A stretch of DNA of 60,394 bases from an uncultured Alphaproteobacteria bacterium (GCA_937892955.1 CALBKH010000087.1:1-60394), one strand, 5' to 3'. Positions 32,542 through 42,189 are shown, counted from the first letter of the stretch. Notes: a model not told the origin generated them from the sequence alone. Translations and numbers: made by a program.

Positions 32542-32622
32542 TCGAATTCGATCGCCGACACCACGGGTCCCGAAGGACGGGCTGCGGCGTCGCTCGATTC
32601 ACACACCAACTTCACCGATCCG

Positions 32623-33558
32623 ATGTCCGTCACCCTTCTCCTCGTCCAGATCCTCAACGGCCTGCAGTTCGGCGTGATCCTGTTTCTGGTCGCCGCCGGG
32701 CTGACGCTGGTGTTCGGGGTGATGGACTTCGTCAACCTCGCCCACGGCGTCCAATACATGATCGGCGCCTATCTGACGGCGACCGCCGTGGCGGCGACCG
32801 GCAGCTTCGGCCTCGGCCTGCTCATCGGCCTCGCCGCGGCGCTGGGGCTGGGATTGGTGATGGAATTCGTGCTCTTCCGCCATCTGACCCGGCGCGACCA
32901 TCTCGAACAGGTACTCGCCACTTTCGGCGTCATCCTGGTGGCGACCGACGGGGTGAAGATGATCTTCGGCCCGGCGCCGATCGCCCTTTCGGTGCCCGAG
33001 GCCTTCTCCGGCTCGATCGCGCTGATGCCGGGGTTGCTCTACCCGGTGTGGCGGTTGGTCGTCATCGCGAGCGGCCTCTTCGTCGCCTTCCTCCTGTGGT
33101 TCCTGATCACCCGGACGCGCATCGGCATGCTGGTGCGCGCCGGCTCGACCCATCCCGAGATGGTCTCGGCGCTCGGCGTCGACATCGACCGGCTGTTTCT
33201 CTTCGTCTTCGCCTTCGGCGCCATGCTCGCCGGCTTCTCCGGCGCCATGGCCGGACCGATCCTGTCGGTCGAGCCGCACATGGGCGACACGGTGCTGATC
33301 CTCGCCTTCGTCGTCATCGTCATCGGCGGCATCGGTTCGGTGCGCGGCGCGCTCGTCGCTTCGCTGATCGTCGGCCTCGTCGACACACTCGGCCGCGCCT
33401 TCGCCACCGACCTGCTGCGTCTCGTCGTCGACCGCTCGTCGGCGGCGCAGGCCGGACCGGCGATCGCCTCGATGGCGATCTACCTGTTCATGGCCGCCGT
33501 GCTGATCTTCAAACCCTCCGGGCTCTTCACCGGCGAACGGGCGACGTGGACGAAATGA
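32623..33558 (+). CDS. livH: Liv-type ABC transporter permease, LivH family
   Basis: A 311-residue inner-membrane permease with about eight hydrophobic segments. Seen: LLLVQILNGLQFGVILFLVA at the N-terminus, VFGVMDFVNLAHGVQYMIGA (about 28-47), the TRIGMLVRAGSTHPEMVSAL coupling loop (about 165-184) and IGGIGSVRGALVAS. The symbol denotes family, not proven substrate. The stop overlaps livM by four bases (ATGA). The start lacks a good ribosome site. Confidence 0.93.
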   Translation: MSVTLLLVQILNGLQFGVILFLVAAGLTLVFGVMDFVNLAHGVQYMIGAYLTATAVAATGSFGLGLLIGLAAALGLGLVMEFVLFRHLTRRDHLEQVLATFGVILVATDGVKMIFGPAPIALSVPEAFSGSIALMPGLLYPVWRLVVIASGLFVAFLLWFLITRTRIGMLVRAGSTHPEMVSALGVDIDRLFLFVFAFGAMLAGFSGAMAGPILSVEPHMGDTVLILAFVVIVIGGIGSVRGALVASLIVGLVDTLGRAFATDLLRLVVDRSSAAQAGPAIASMAIYLFMAAVLIFKPSGLFTGERATWTK

Positions 33559-34516
33559 CGTCTCCCGCACCCCGCTCCCTCCCCGCCCGCCTCGTCGCGC
33601 TCCTCACCCATCCGGTGACGGCGATCGCGGCGATCGCCCTCGTCGTCGCGGCCGGCCAGATCCTCGATCAGGGCTTCTGGGTGACGCTGGCGACGCGCGC
33701 CGCCATCCTCGGCCTCGCCGCCCTCTCCCTCGGCTTCATCCTCGGCCAGGGCGGCCTCGTCAGCTTCGGCCACGCCGCGCCCTTCGGCATCGGCGCCTAC
33801 GTGGTGTTAATCGCCGGCGAAGCGGGCGTCCGCGACGTCCTCGTCCTCCTGCCGCTCGCCTTCCTCGGCAGCGCCCTCTTCGCCCTGCCGACCGGCGCCC
33901 TGGCGCTCAGGACCCGCGGCGTCTACTTCATCATGATCACCCTCGCCTTCGCCCAGATGGGATATTTCGTCTTCTCGGCGCTCTCGGCCTACGGCGGCGA
34001 CGACGGCATGAGCATCGCCGGCCGCGCCACGCTCCTCGGCGCCCGCGTCTTCCGCAGCGACGGGGCGCTCGCCTGGCTCTCGATCGCCGTCCTCGCCGCC
34101 GCCTCGCTGTTCCTCCATCGAACGGTCGGCGCCCGCTTCGGCCACGTGCTGCGCGCCGCCCGCGACAACGAGGCGCGCACCGCGGCGCTCGGCTTCTCGG
34201 TGTTCCGCACCCGCCTCGCCGCCACCATGATCGCCGCCGGCATCGCCGGCCTCGCCGGCGCGCTGATGGCCGAGCAGACCGGCTTCGTCTCGCCGTCGCT
34301 GATGAACTGGCATCGCTCGGGCGAACTCATCGTCATGGTCGTACTCGGCGGCTCGCGCCGGCTCTCCGGGGCGGTCCTCGGCGCGATCGTCGTGGTGCTG
34401 GTCGAGGAATTCCTCGGCGAGGCGACCGAATATTGGAAGTTCGGACTCGGGCTCCTCATCCTGGCGGTCGTCGCGACCCGCGTCGTCGACCTGCCGCGGC
34501 TCCTCGGGAGGCGCGC

Positions 34517-34520
<4 letters not shown>
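33555..34520 (+). CDS. livM: Liv-type ABC transporter permease, LivM family
   Basis: A 321-residue membrane protein. Seen: LGFILGQGGLVSFGHAAPFG (about 56-75), LRTRGVYFIMITLAFAQMGY, VLRAARDNEARTAALGFSVF (the cytoplasmic coupling loop, about 199-218) and VMVVLGGSRRLSGAVLGA. These are LivM hallmarks. ATG 33555 overlaps the livH stop; a GTG nine bases upstream is an alternative. Its own stop overlaps livG by four bases, so the four genes are translationally coupled. Confidence 0.93.
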
Positions 34521-35265
<745 letters not shown>

Positions 35266-35269
<4 letters not shown>

Positions 35270-35979
35270 CCGGATCGTCCCCTCTCGTCGCCCTCGAGGC
35301 CGTCGACGCCGGTTACGGCGAGGCGCGGGTGCTGTTCGCCCTCTCGCTCGCCGTCGGCGCCGGCGAGGTGGTCACCCTCATGGGCCGCAACGGCATGGGC
35401 AAGTCGACCACCATCAAGACGCTCTTCGGTCTGGTCGTGCCGACCGCCGGCCGGGTGATCGTGCGCGGCCGCGACATGACCGGCCGACCGCCCCACGCCA
35501 TCGCCCGCGAGGGGCTGGGGCTGGTGCCGGAGGGCCGGCAGATCTTCACCCGCCTCACCGTCGACGAGAACCTCACCGCCACCGCCTCCACGGCGCGCGG
35601 CGCCACCTGGACGCTCGAAACCGTCCATCGCCTCTTCCCGCGGCTCGCCGAACGGCGGCGCAATCTCGGCGACGAACTCTCCGGCGGCGAACAGCAGATG
35701 CTGGCGATCGGCCGGGCGCTGATGACCAATCCCGACCTTCTCGTTCTCGACGAAGCGACCGAGGGCCTCGCCCCGGTGCTGCGCGACGAGATCTGGACGG
35801 CACTCGCGGCCCTGAAGCGTGAGGGGCTGGCGATCCTGGTGGTCGACAAGCATCTCGAAGCCTCGATGCGCCTCTCCGATCGCCATGTGGTGATGGAGAA
35901 GGGCCGGATCGTCTGGCAGGGCGCCTCCGCCGAACTCGCCCACGACCGCAGCCTCGCCTCCCGCCATCTGGAATTGTGA
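35266..35979 (+). CDS. livF: Liv-type ABC transporter ATPase, LivF family
   Basis: A 237-residue ATPase. Walker A is GRNGMGKST, then LVPEGRQIFTRLTVDENL typical of LivF, signature LSGGEQQML, Walker B LLVLDEATEGLAP and VVDKHLEA at the switch, where the usual His is preceded by Lys (VDKH). Last gene of the overlapping livHMGF set. The stop is followed at once by two hairpins, the second with a T-run. Confidence 0.94.
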
Positions 35980-36010
35980 TACCATCGGTCATCGAACATG
36001 ACCGATGGTA
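35980..36010. repeat. Perfect 13-bp hairpin right after livF
   Basis: TACCATCGGTCAT, loop CGAAC, then the exact complement ATGACCGATGGTA, starting one base after the livF stop codon. It has no T-run of its own. Confidence 0.7.
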
Positions 36011-36017
36011 TTCCTGA

Positions 36018-36064
36018 CGCGAATTTCTCATGCCCCGGATGCAAGTGAGAAATTCGCGTGTTTT
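36018..36064 (+). terminator. Probable rho-independent terminator of the ABC importer operon
   Basis: CGCGAATTTCTCA (36018-36030) and TGAGAAATTCGCG (36046-36058) form a perfect 13-bp stem with a 15-nt loop, followed by TGTTTT. Confidence 0.7.
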
Positions 36065-36151
36065 CAGAGGCCGGGTGCGTCAGCACCTTCGGCCTTTGGT
36101 ATGAGTCACGATCGGCGAGGATCCTCCTCCCCCATCAGGAGACCGAAGCCG

Positions 36152-37036
36152 ATGACCGAGCCGACCGCCGCCCCGACCATCGATCCGGTGAACGAGGCTG
36201 CCTATGTCGTCGACCAGCGCCGCCCGCACTGGCCCTCCACCATCGACGGCTTCATCGCCGCGAGCGCCGAGGTGGCGACGAGACCCGGCTTCACCGGCGA
36301 TCTTCGCTACGGGGCGCATCCGCGTCAGGCGTTCGACTGGTATGCGACATCGGGCGAAGCGCGCGGTGTCGTCGCCTATTTCCACCCCGGCTACTGGCAG
36401 ATGCGCGACCGCACCCTCATGCGCTGCCTGATGCCCGTCTTCGCCCACCTCGGCTTCGACGTCGCGACCGTCGGCTATCCCCTCTGTCCGGACGCGAGCC
36501 TCGCCGACCTGACGGACTCGGCGCGAGCGGCCGTCCCGGCGCTCCTGGCGCACGCCCGGACCGTGCGCGGCCGCGATCTGCCGATCGTCGCCGCGGGACA
36601 TTCGGCCGGCGGCCATCTGGCGGTGGAATTGGCGGTGACCGACTGGGGGGCGCGCGGCCTCTCGCCGTCGCCGATCGCCGGCGTCGTCGCCCTCTCCGGC
36701 GTCTACGACCTCGAACCGCTGGTCGCGACCTCGCTCAACATCGCCCTCCGCCTCGATGCGGCGAGCGCCCGGGCGGCCTCACCGCTGCATCGCGTACCGA
36801 CCGGCGGTCCGCCCGCCCTCTTCGCCGTCGGCGGCGCCGAGACGGCGGCCTTCCTCGCCCAGAACCGCGACATGGCGGCGGCGTGGCGCGCCGCAGGCAA
36901 CCCGACCCGCGACCTCGAGAGCCCGGACGACGACCACTTCTCGCTGATCCTGCGGCTGATGGATCCGGCGAGCCCGATCCACCGCGCCGTCGCCGATCTC
37001 CTCGACGAAGCCGTGCCGCGACCCGCCGCCGGCTGA
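36152..37036 (+). CDS. Alpha/beta hydrolase (arylformamidase/esterase-like)
   Basis: A 294-residue hydrolase. The oxyanion-hole region reads YFHPGYWQMRD (HPGYW in place of the common HGGYW). The nucleophile elbow is AAGHSAGGHLAVE (about 149-161). A VGGAETAAF segment with the candidate acid and a DDDHFSLILRL segment with the catalytic His follow. This pattern fits the kynurenine-formamidase-like branch of the fold, but substrates vary. CAGGAGACC precedes ATG 36152. It lies after the importer terminator, so it is probably a separate unit. It converges with the cytochrome b gene, 21 bp away. Confidence 0.85.
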   Translation: MTEPTAAPTIDPVNEAAYVVDQRRPHWPSTIDGFIAASAEVATRPGFTGDLRYGAHPRQAFDWYATSGEARGVVAYFHPGYWQMRDRTLMRCLMPVFAHLGFDVATVGYPLCPDASLADLTDSARAAVPALLAHARTVRGRDLPIVAAGHSAGGHLAVELAVTDWGARGLSPSPIAGVVALSGVYDLEPLVATSLNIALRLDAASARAASPLHRVPTGGPPALFAVGGAETAAFLAQNRDMAAAWRAAGNPTRDLESPDDDHFSLILRLMDPASPIHRAVADLLDEAVPRPAAG

Positions 37037-37057
37037 GCCCACCCGACCCGTCGCGCC

Positions 37058-37636
37058 TCAGAGGCGCTTGCGACCGGTGAACATGGCGCGCACCAGGTTC
37101 TCGCCGTGCTCGAGGCTCGCGACGATCACCCCGGCGACGTGCAGGCCGACGAAGACGACCAGCGTCCAGGCGATGGTCACGTGGACCTCTTCGATCAGTT
37201 CGTCGCCGAAGAAGGCGTCGAGGGTGAGCATCCAGCCGGTGGCGGTGAGCGCGGCGAGCAGCAGCAGCAGCGCCACGACCATGGCGCCACCGGCGGGATT
37301 GTGTCCGATGAAGCGCCGCGCGCGGAGGAACGCCGTGGCATAGAGATAACGGAAGACGGCGCGCGGGCCGCGAACGAAATCGCGGAAGCGGGCGTGACGC
37401 GGGCCGACGAAGCCCCAGACGATGCGGGCTGCGACGAGCGCGGCGATCGCCCAGCCGATGCGGATGTGGATACGTGTCAGGTCGTCGCCGGTGAAGAAGG
37501 CGGCGGTCACCCCGGTCACCAGCGACCAGTGGAAGACGCGGACGACGGGGTCCCAGACGCCGATCTCACGGCTCCGCGGCGTTTCGTTCGGCGTGGCGCG
37601 GCTCGGTTCGGCGGGATCGAAATCGCAAGTGGTCAT
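37058..37636 (-). CDS. Cytochrome b561-type membrane haem protein
   Basis: A 192-residue four-helix cytochrome b. Haem-ligand His candidates are in VRVFHWSLVTG, IHIRIGWAI, EEVHVTIAW and VGLHVAGVI, one or more per helix, which matches the bacterial b561/Ni-Fe hydrogenase cytochrome b family. It would pass electrons across the inner membrane. GGGAGCC precedes ATG 37636. It is downstream of, and probably co-transcribed with, a PepSY-type periplasmic protein (107 bp gap). Confidence 0.9.
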   Translation of the reverse strand: MTTCDFDPAEPSRATPNETPRSREIGVWDPVVRVFHWSLVTGVTAAFFTGDDLTRIHIRIGWAIAALVAARIVWGFVGPRHARFRDFVRGPRAVFRYLYATAFLRARRFIGHNPAGGAMVVALLLLLAALTATGWMLTLDAFFGDELIEEVHVTIAWTLVVFVGLHVAGVIVASLEHGENLVRAMFTGRKRL

Positions 37637-37743
37637 CGTCGTTAGGCTCCCGGCACGGAGAGGAAGGGCGCGGTTGCTCGGATCGCCCGGAGCCGCGCCG
37701 CCCGACGGAGCGCGGACGACGGGCCCCCGGCGATCCCCGACCG

Positions 37744-38013
37744 TCACATCGCCTTGGTGCGGACGAGGTCGAGGGTGACCGGATGAAAGAACAGCTCGAG
37801 CTTCGATCCGTCGACCTTCTTGGCGTAGACCTCCCAGCAGCCGTCCTCTTCCTTGACCTTCGAGGTCGTGTAGCCGAGCGATTTCGCCTTCTCGAGCGCG
37901 GCTTCCTGCGGCTTCCAGCCCGACTTCGGCGTGGTGGTGCATTTCTCGGCGGCGACGGCCCCGAGGCTCGAGACGGCGACGATGGCGGCGGCGAGAGCGA
38001 AGGTGAGACGCAT
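37744..38013 (-). CDS. Small periplasmic PepSY-like protein
   Basis: An 89-residue protein with a signal peptide (about 1-21, ending VAA) and a PepSY-like beta unit: ALEKAKSLGYTTSKVKEEDG then CWEVYAKKVDGSKLELFFHP. Two Cys (CTTTP and GCWEV) may pair. Such proteins are often next to cytochrome b561 genes and may act as a periplasmic partner (inference). ATG 38013 opens the signal peptide. Tandem 11-bp direct repeats lie about 95 bp upstream. Confidence 0.82.
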   Translation of the reverse strand: MRLTFALAAAIVAVSSLGAVAAEKCTTTPKSGWKPQEAALEKAKSLGYTTSKVKEEDGCWEVYAKKVDGSKLELFFHPVTLDLVRTKAM

Positions 38014-38107
38014 CGAAGAGAACCTTTCGCGGTTGCGCCCGCTTCGGGAACGAGCGGGCCGGACGAGGCCTCTTCGCACGCCCCACCTCTCGTGAGCCTG
38101 ACGGAGC

Positions 38108-38129
38108 ATGTCGGGAAAATGTCAGGAAG
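38108..38129. promoter_or_regulatory. Tandem 11-bp direct repeats, OmpR/PhoB-type box
   Basis: ATGTCGGGAAA (38108-38118) is followed without gap by ATGTCAGGAAG (38119-38129). Two direct half-sites one helical turn apart are the usual target form of OmpR-family response regulators. It is upstream of the PepSY/cytochrome b pair. No regulator gene is in the window nearby. Confidence 0.5.
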
Positions 38130-38261
38130 GCACGACCGGCGCGTGAATCGCGGCGCCGCACCGTGCGCCGATCTCGCGGCCGACGGCGAGAAATCACCGG
38201 CGATGACCGAGGTCGGGCGGACGAGCACCGCGCTCCGCTCGCCGTTCTCGGATCGGACGAA

Positions 38262-38336
38262 TGGTGGGCGGTGAGGGGATCGAACCCCCGACCAACGGCG
38301 TGTAAAACCGTCGCTCTACCGCTGAGCTAACCGCCC
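38262..38336 (-). tRNA. tRNA-Val (anticodon UAC)
   Basis: A complete cloverleaf on the minus strand: acceptor GGGCGGT pairs with ACCGCCC, D-arm GCTC/GAGC, anticodon arm ACGGT/GCCGT with loop TTTACAC (anticodon TAC at 38304-38302), T-loop GGTTCGATCCC, and an encoded CCA at 38264-38262. Total 75 nt. Confidence 0.96.
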
Positions 38337-38525
38337 CCGTGGCACCTGCGAGAGGACCATGACGCGGCTCTCGGGTCTCGACCACGCGCCGCGCGGGGCG
38401 AGCGATAGCAGATCGAGGCGGCGCGGGAAAGGGCGCGAGACCGTGCGCGGAGCGCTCCGGCGGTCCTGACGGCGAAACAGCGACGCGATGCGCCGGCGGA
38501 GCACGATCGATGGCGCGGACGCGAA

Positions 38526-38560
38526 ATAGAAAACGATCCGGCGTGGGCCGCCGGATCGTT
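38526..38560 (-). terminator. Rho-independent terminator of hupB
   Basis: AACGATCCGGC (38532-38542) pairs with GCCGGATCGTT (38550-38560) across a 7-nt loop. In the minus direction the stem runs into TTTTCTATTT. It is 66 bp after the hupB stop. Confidence 0.85.
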
Positions 38561-38625
38561 CGTGCTTTCACAGGGTGCGTCGTCCGAGGCGTTCGAGGAA
38601 CCGGTATGGGACCGGTCCCGACGCG

Positions 38626-38901
38626 TCAGCCGTTGACGGCATCCTTGAGCGCCTTGCCGGCGCGGAACTTGGCGGCCTTCTGGGCGGGGATCGCGATGGT
38701 CTCGCCGGTGCGCGGGTTGCGGCCCTCGGAGGCGGCGCGGGTGGAGACGACGAAGTTGCCGAAGCCGGCGATCTTCACGTCGTCGCCCTTGGCGAGGGCG
38801 GCCGTGATCGCGTCGAAGGTGGCCTCGACGGCCTCACCGGCCGCAACCTTGGTCTGACCGGTCTTGGCAGCCACTTCGGCGATCAGGTCGTTCTTGTTCA
38901 T
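38626..38901 (-). CDS. hupB: DNA-binding protein HU
   Basis: A 91-residue HU/IHF-fold nucleoid protein. Seen: MNKNDLIAEVAAKTGQTK at the N-terminus, VKIAGFGNFVVSTRAASEGR (about 43-62), and the DNA-binding arm GRNPRTGETIAIPA followed by KAAKFRAGKALKDAVN. Length and motifs are standard. GAAGGAAGC precedes ATG 38901. It is downstream of lon as in most alphaproteobacteria, with a 478-bp gap holding three strong hairpins. Confidence 0.97.
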   Translation of the reverse strand: MNKNDLIAEVAAKTGQTKVAAGEAVEATFDAITAALAKGDDVKIAGFGNFVVSTRAASEGRNPRTGETIAIPAQKAAKFRAGKALKDAVNG

Positions 38902-39187
38902 CTTGTGCTTCCTTCGGTTCTGGGCATGGCGGCAGCTCGGCGAGGCCACCGGGGTACTGCCGGACGTGACATCGAGGGCGAGTTTCGGACGGCTCTTCCC
39001 CTCGCCACGCCGGAATGGGCGTTCCGCGCGTTCCCGGTGACGAAGCACCCGAAGACCGCGACCGGACAGCGCCAGAAGCCCCGAAAACCGGCGCTCCGCA
39101 AGGCTTTTTTCGCAGCCTCGAGGCGATTTTCGACCGAAAAGCGAAAAATCTCTCTCCGTCTGTTCACAAAGCGGCGATCCGAGACGC

Positions 39188-39224
39188 CGAAGGCCCCGCG
39201 GGATCGTCTCCCGCGGGGCCTTCG
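39188..39224. terminator. 16-bp GC-rich hairpin
   Basis: CGAAGGCCCCGCGGGA, loop TCGTC, then the exact complement. In the plus direction it is followed by TCAACTTTTCC, in the minus direction by no T-run. It could stop residual transcription from lon toward hupB, or the reverse. Confidence 0.55.
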
Positions 39225-39263
39225 TCAACTTTTCCAATGTGTCGAATCGGGCTCATACCGAGT

Positions 39264-39295
39264 TCACGAAATCCGGACTCGTCCGAATTTCGTGA
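39264..39295. repeat. Near-perfect hairpin in the lon 3' region
   Basis: TCACGAAATCCGGAC (39264-39278) pairs with GTCCGAATTTCGTGA (39281-39295) with one mismatch and a two-base loop. Confidence 0.55.
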
Positions 39296-39336
39296 GCTAC
39301 GGCCTGACCGGCCGACGCCCGTTCGGGCTAGCCTTC

Positions 39337-39373
39337 GCGGATGAAGTTCCGAACAGGTCGGAACTTCATCCGC
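39337..39373. repeat. Perfect 16-bp hairpin six bases after the lon stop
   Basis: GCGGATGAAGTTCCGA (39337-39352), loop ACAGG, then its exact complement (39358-39373). No T-run follows on the minus strand. It may protect the lon mRNA 3' end or terminate weakly. Confidence 0.6.
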
Positions 39374-39379
39374 CCGGTA

Positions 39380-41803
39380 TCAGTGGGCCGTGACGCCCGC
39401 CGCTTCGTCGTCGGAGGCCGAGGCCGGCTTCGAAGCCGGCTCCTCCCATTCGATGCGTTCCGGCATGCGGGTGAGCGCGTGGCCGAGCACTTCGTCCATC
39501 CGGCTGACCGGCACGATCTCGAGACCGCTCTTCACGTTCTCGGGGATCTCGGCGAGATCCTTGGCGTTCTCCGCCGGGATCAGCACCTTCTTGATGCCGC
39601 CGCGCAACGCCGCGAGCAGTTTCTCCTTGAGACCACCGATCGGCAGGACGCGGCCACGCAACGTCACCTCGCCGGTCATCGCCACGTCGTGACGCACCGG
39701 GATGCCGGTCAGCACCGAGACGATGGTGGTCGCCATCGCCGTACCGGCGGACGGGCCGTCCTTCGGGGTGGCGCCCTCGGGCACGTGGACGTGCACGTCG
39801 CGCTTCTCGAAGAGCGGCGGTTCGATGCCGAAATCGAGGGCGCGCGAGCGGACGTAGGACGCCGCCGCCGAGATCGATTCCTTCATCACGTCGCGCAGGT
39901 TGCCGGTGACCGTCATGCGGCCCTTGCCCGGCATGGTGACCGCTTCGATGGTGAGGAGCTCACCGCCGACCTCGGTCCAGGCGAGACCGGTGACGCAGCC
40001 GACCTGATCCTCGGCCTCCGCCTCCGAATGACGGAAGCGCGGCACGCCGAGGTAGGATTCGAGCTTGGCGGCGTCGACGTCGACCTTGTCGGTCTTCTTC
40101 AGCACCAGGTCCTTGGTCGCCTTGCGGGCGAGGGTGGCGAGTTCGCGCTCGAGATTGCGCACGCCGGCTTCCCGCGTGTAGGTGCGGATCACCTCGCGCA
40201 GCGCCTCGTCGGAGACGGCGTATTCGCCTTCCTTCAGACCATGATCCTTCATGGTCTTGGGGAGCAGGTGACGGTGGGCGATCTCGACCTTCTCGTCCTC
40301 GGTGTAGCCGGCGATGCGGATGATCTCCATGCGGTCCATCAGCGGCGCCGGGATGTTCAGCGTGTTCGCCGTGGTCACGAACATCACGTCCGACAGGTCG
40401 TATTCGACCTCCAGATAGTGGTCCATGAAGGTGGAGTTCTGCTCCGGATCGAGCACCTCGAGCAGCGCCGAGGACGGATCGCCACGGAAGTCCATGCCCA
40501 TCTTGTCGATCTCGTCGAGCAGGAAGAGCGGGTTGGACTTCTTCGCCTTGCGCATCGACTGGACGACCTTGCCGGGCATCGAGCCGATGTAGGTGCGGCG
40601 GTGACCGCGGATCTCGGCCTCGTCACGAACGCCGCCGAGCGACACGCGCACGAACTCGCGACCCGTCGCCTTGGCGATGGACTTGCCGAGCGAGGTCTTG
40701 CCGACGCCCGGAGGACCGACGAGGCAGAGGATCGGGCCCTTCAGCTTGTTGGCGCGGGCCTGCACCGCGAGATACTCGACGATGCGTTCCTTGACCTTGT
40801 CGAGGCCGTAGTGGTCGTGATCGAGCACCTCCTGGGCGTTGACCAGATCCTGCTTCAGCTTCGACTTCTTCGACCACGGGATGCCGAGCAGCCAGTCGAG
40901 GTAGTTGCGCACGACGGTCGCTTCCGCCGACATCGGCGACATCTGGCGCAGCTTCTTCAGCTCGCCGGTCGCCTTTTCGCGGGCTTCCTTCGACAGCTTG
41001 GTCTTGGCGATGCGCTCCTCGAGTTCGGCCAGCTCGTCGCGGCCCTCCTCGTTGTCGCCCAGTTCCTTCTGGATCGCCTTGATCTGCTCGTTGAGGTAGT
41101 ACTCGCGCTGGGTCTTCTCCATCTGGCGCTTGACGCGCGAGCGGATGCGCTTCTCGACCTGGAGGACCGAGATCTCGCTCTCCATGAATCCGAGTACCTT
41201 CTCGAGCCGCGCGCCGACCGAGGTGATGGCGAGCAGCTCCTGCTTCTCGGGGATCTTCACCGCGAGATGCGAGGCGACGGTGTCGGCCAGCTTGGAGTGG
41301 TCGGTGATCTGGGTCACCGTGCCGAGGACCTCCGGCGACACCTTCTTGTTCAGCTTGACGTAGTTCTCGAACTCGGAGACGACCGAGCGGGCGAGCGCCT
41401 CCATCTCGACCTGCGGCCCGACCTCTTCGGCGACGACGCGGGCGCGCGCCTCGAAGATGTCGGAGTTCTCGACGAATTCGACGACCTCGGCGCGCGACGC
41501 GCCCTCGACCAGCACCTTGACGGTACCGTCGGGCAGCTTCAGGAGCTGGAGAACGCTCGCCAGCGTGCCGATGCGATAGATCTGATCGGTCGACGGGTCG
41601 TCGTCGGCGGCGTTCTTCTGGGTCGCCAGCAGGATCTGCTTGTCGGCCTTCATCACCTGCTCGAGGGCGCGGATCGACTTCTCGCGGCCGACGAACAGGG
41701 GCACGATCATGTGGGGGAAGACGACGATGTCACGCAGCGGCAGGACGGCGAAGATGTCGTCGCGCGGCGTATCGGTCACTTCCGGCAGGTTCTCGACGGT
41801 CAT
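39380..41803 (-). CDS. lon: ATP-dependent Lon protease
   Basis: An 807-residue LonA protease. The N-terminal substrate-binding domain starts LPLRDIVVFPHMIVPLFVGR (about 21-40). The AAA+ core has Walker A GPPGVGKT and FLLDEIDKMG. The C-terminal protease domain has PKDGPSAGTAM with catalytic Ser685 and IGGLKEKLLAA with Lys728. The Ala/Asp-rich tail is normal variation. Cytosolic quality control and regulated turnover; in alphaproteobacteria Lon also degrades cell-cycle regulators. A methyltransferase gene separates it from clpX. Confidence 0.98.
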   Translation of the reverse strand: MTVENLPEVTDTPRDDIFAVLPLRDIVVFPHMIVPLFVGREKSIRALEQVMKADKQILLATQKNAADDDPSTDQIYRIGTLASVLQLLKLPDGTVKVLVEGASRAEVVEFVENSDIFEARARVVAEEVGPQVEMEALARSVVSEFENYVKLNKKVSPEVLGTVTQITDHSKLADTVASHLAVKIPEKQELLAITSVGARLEKVLGFMESEISVLQVEKRIRSRVKRQMEKTQREYYLNEQIKAIQKELGDNEEGRDELAELEERIAKTKLSKEAREKATGELKKLRQMSPMSAEATVVRNYLDWLLGIPWSKKSKLKQDLVNAQEVLDHDHYGLDKVKERIVEYLAVQARANKLKGPILCLVGPPGVGKTSLGKSIAKATGREFVRVSLGGVRDEAEIRGHRRTYIGSMPGKVVQSMRKAKKSNPLFLLDEIDKMGMDFRGDPSSALLEVLDPEQNSTFMDHYLEVEYDLSDVMFVTTANTLNIPAPLMDRMEIIRIAGYTEDEKVEIAHRHLLPKTMKDHGLKEGEYAVSDEALREVIRTYTREAGVRNLERELATLARKATKDLVLKKTDKVDVDAAKLESYLGVPRFRHSEAEAEDQVGCVTGLAWTEVGGELLTIEAVTMPGKGRMTVTGNLRDVMKESISAAASYVRSRALDFGIEPPLFEKRDVHVHVPEGATPKDGPSAGTAMATTIVSVLTGIPVRHDVAMTGEVTLRGRVLPIGGLKEKLLAALRGGIKKVLIPAENAKDLAEIPENVKSGLEIVPVSRMDEVLGHALTRMPERIEWEEPASKPASASDDEAAGVTAH

Positions 41804-42189
41804 TCAATAGTCCTCTCTCGCCTCGTCGCCGTGGATCCCGTGCGAGACATTTGCCCCGGGGCGGCGTCGGATCGCGACCGTCCCCGGACCCGGCGCCGAA
41901 AGGGATGGTGATCCCTCCTCAGCGCCGCGACCGGCCGAGCCTCCCGTCGATCACCCCCTCGAGGGCATGACGACGAGATCTCACATGACCGTCTCGTTCT
42001 CCCATTAGGTGGCTACCGGCCCCCCCCGAGTCAAGGTGACGCCCATCACACTCGAGTGCCGCCTCCGAGAGCGCGGAAATCCGCCGATCTGCGGAAAACA
42101 CCGAGCGTCGGAGCGATCCCGGACGGCTTCGAACGCTCCGCGGAGCCGTCCTCGTGCCGCGAAGACGTCGACCGAGTCGCCCCCTGCTT
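41804..42189. other. Region upstream of lon
   Basis: 386 bp without a gene between lon and the methyltransferase. A promoter candidate for lon is at 42004-42035. No CIRCE inverted repeat is present. Small open frames here have no family resemblance. Confidence 0.5.
42004..42035 (-). promoter_or_regulatory. Candidate lon promoter
   Basis: On the minus strand CTTGAC (42035-42030) is followed by CCTAAT (42009-42004). The spacing is 19-20 bp by these hexamers, or 17 bp between TTGACT and CACCTA. It would give a leader of about 200 nt. It may be a housekeeping or heat-shock promoter; spacing is not ideal. Confidence 0.35.

Larger units (their letters stand above)
32205..32622. other. Repeat-filled spacer inside the ABC importer gene set
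   Basis: A 418-bp gap between the binding-protein gene and the first permease. It holds two repeat elements (32215-32254 and 32410-32541). No coding region with family resemblance is seen. The livH start has no clear ribosome site. A promoter for the permease genes cannot be pointed to with confidence. Confidence 0.6.
38902..39379. other. lon-hupB intergenic region
   Basis: A 478-bp region without genes. It holds three long hairpins (39188-39224, 39264-39295, 39337-39373) on the lon side and an AT-richer stretch (about 39105-39175) that probably contains the hupB promoter. I could not fix its -35 and -10. Confidence 0.6.

Noticed and set aside
32394..32622. A short gene before livH in the repeat-rich spacer
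   Set aside because: The open frames lie within an inverted repeat and have no ribosome site or family resemblance.
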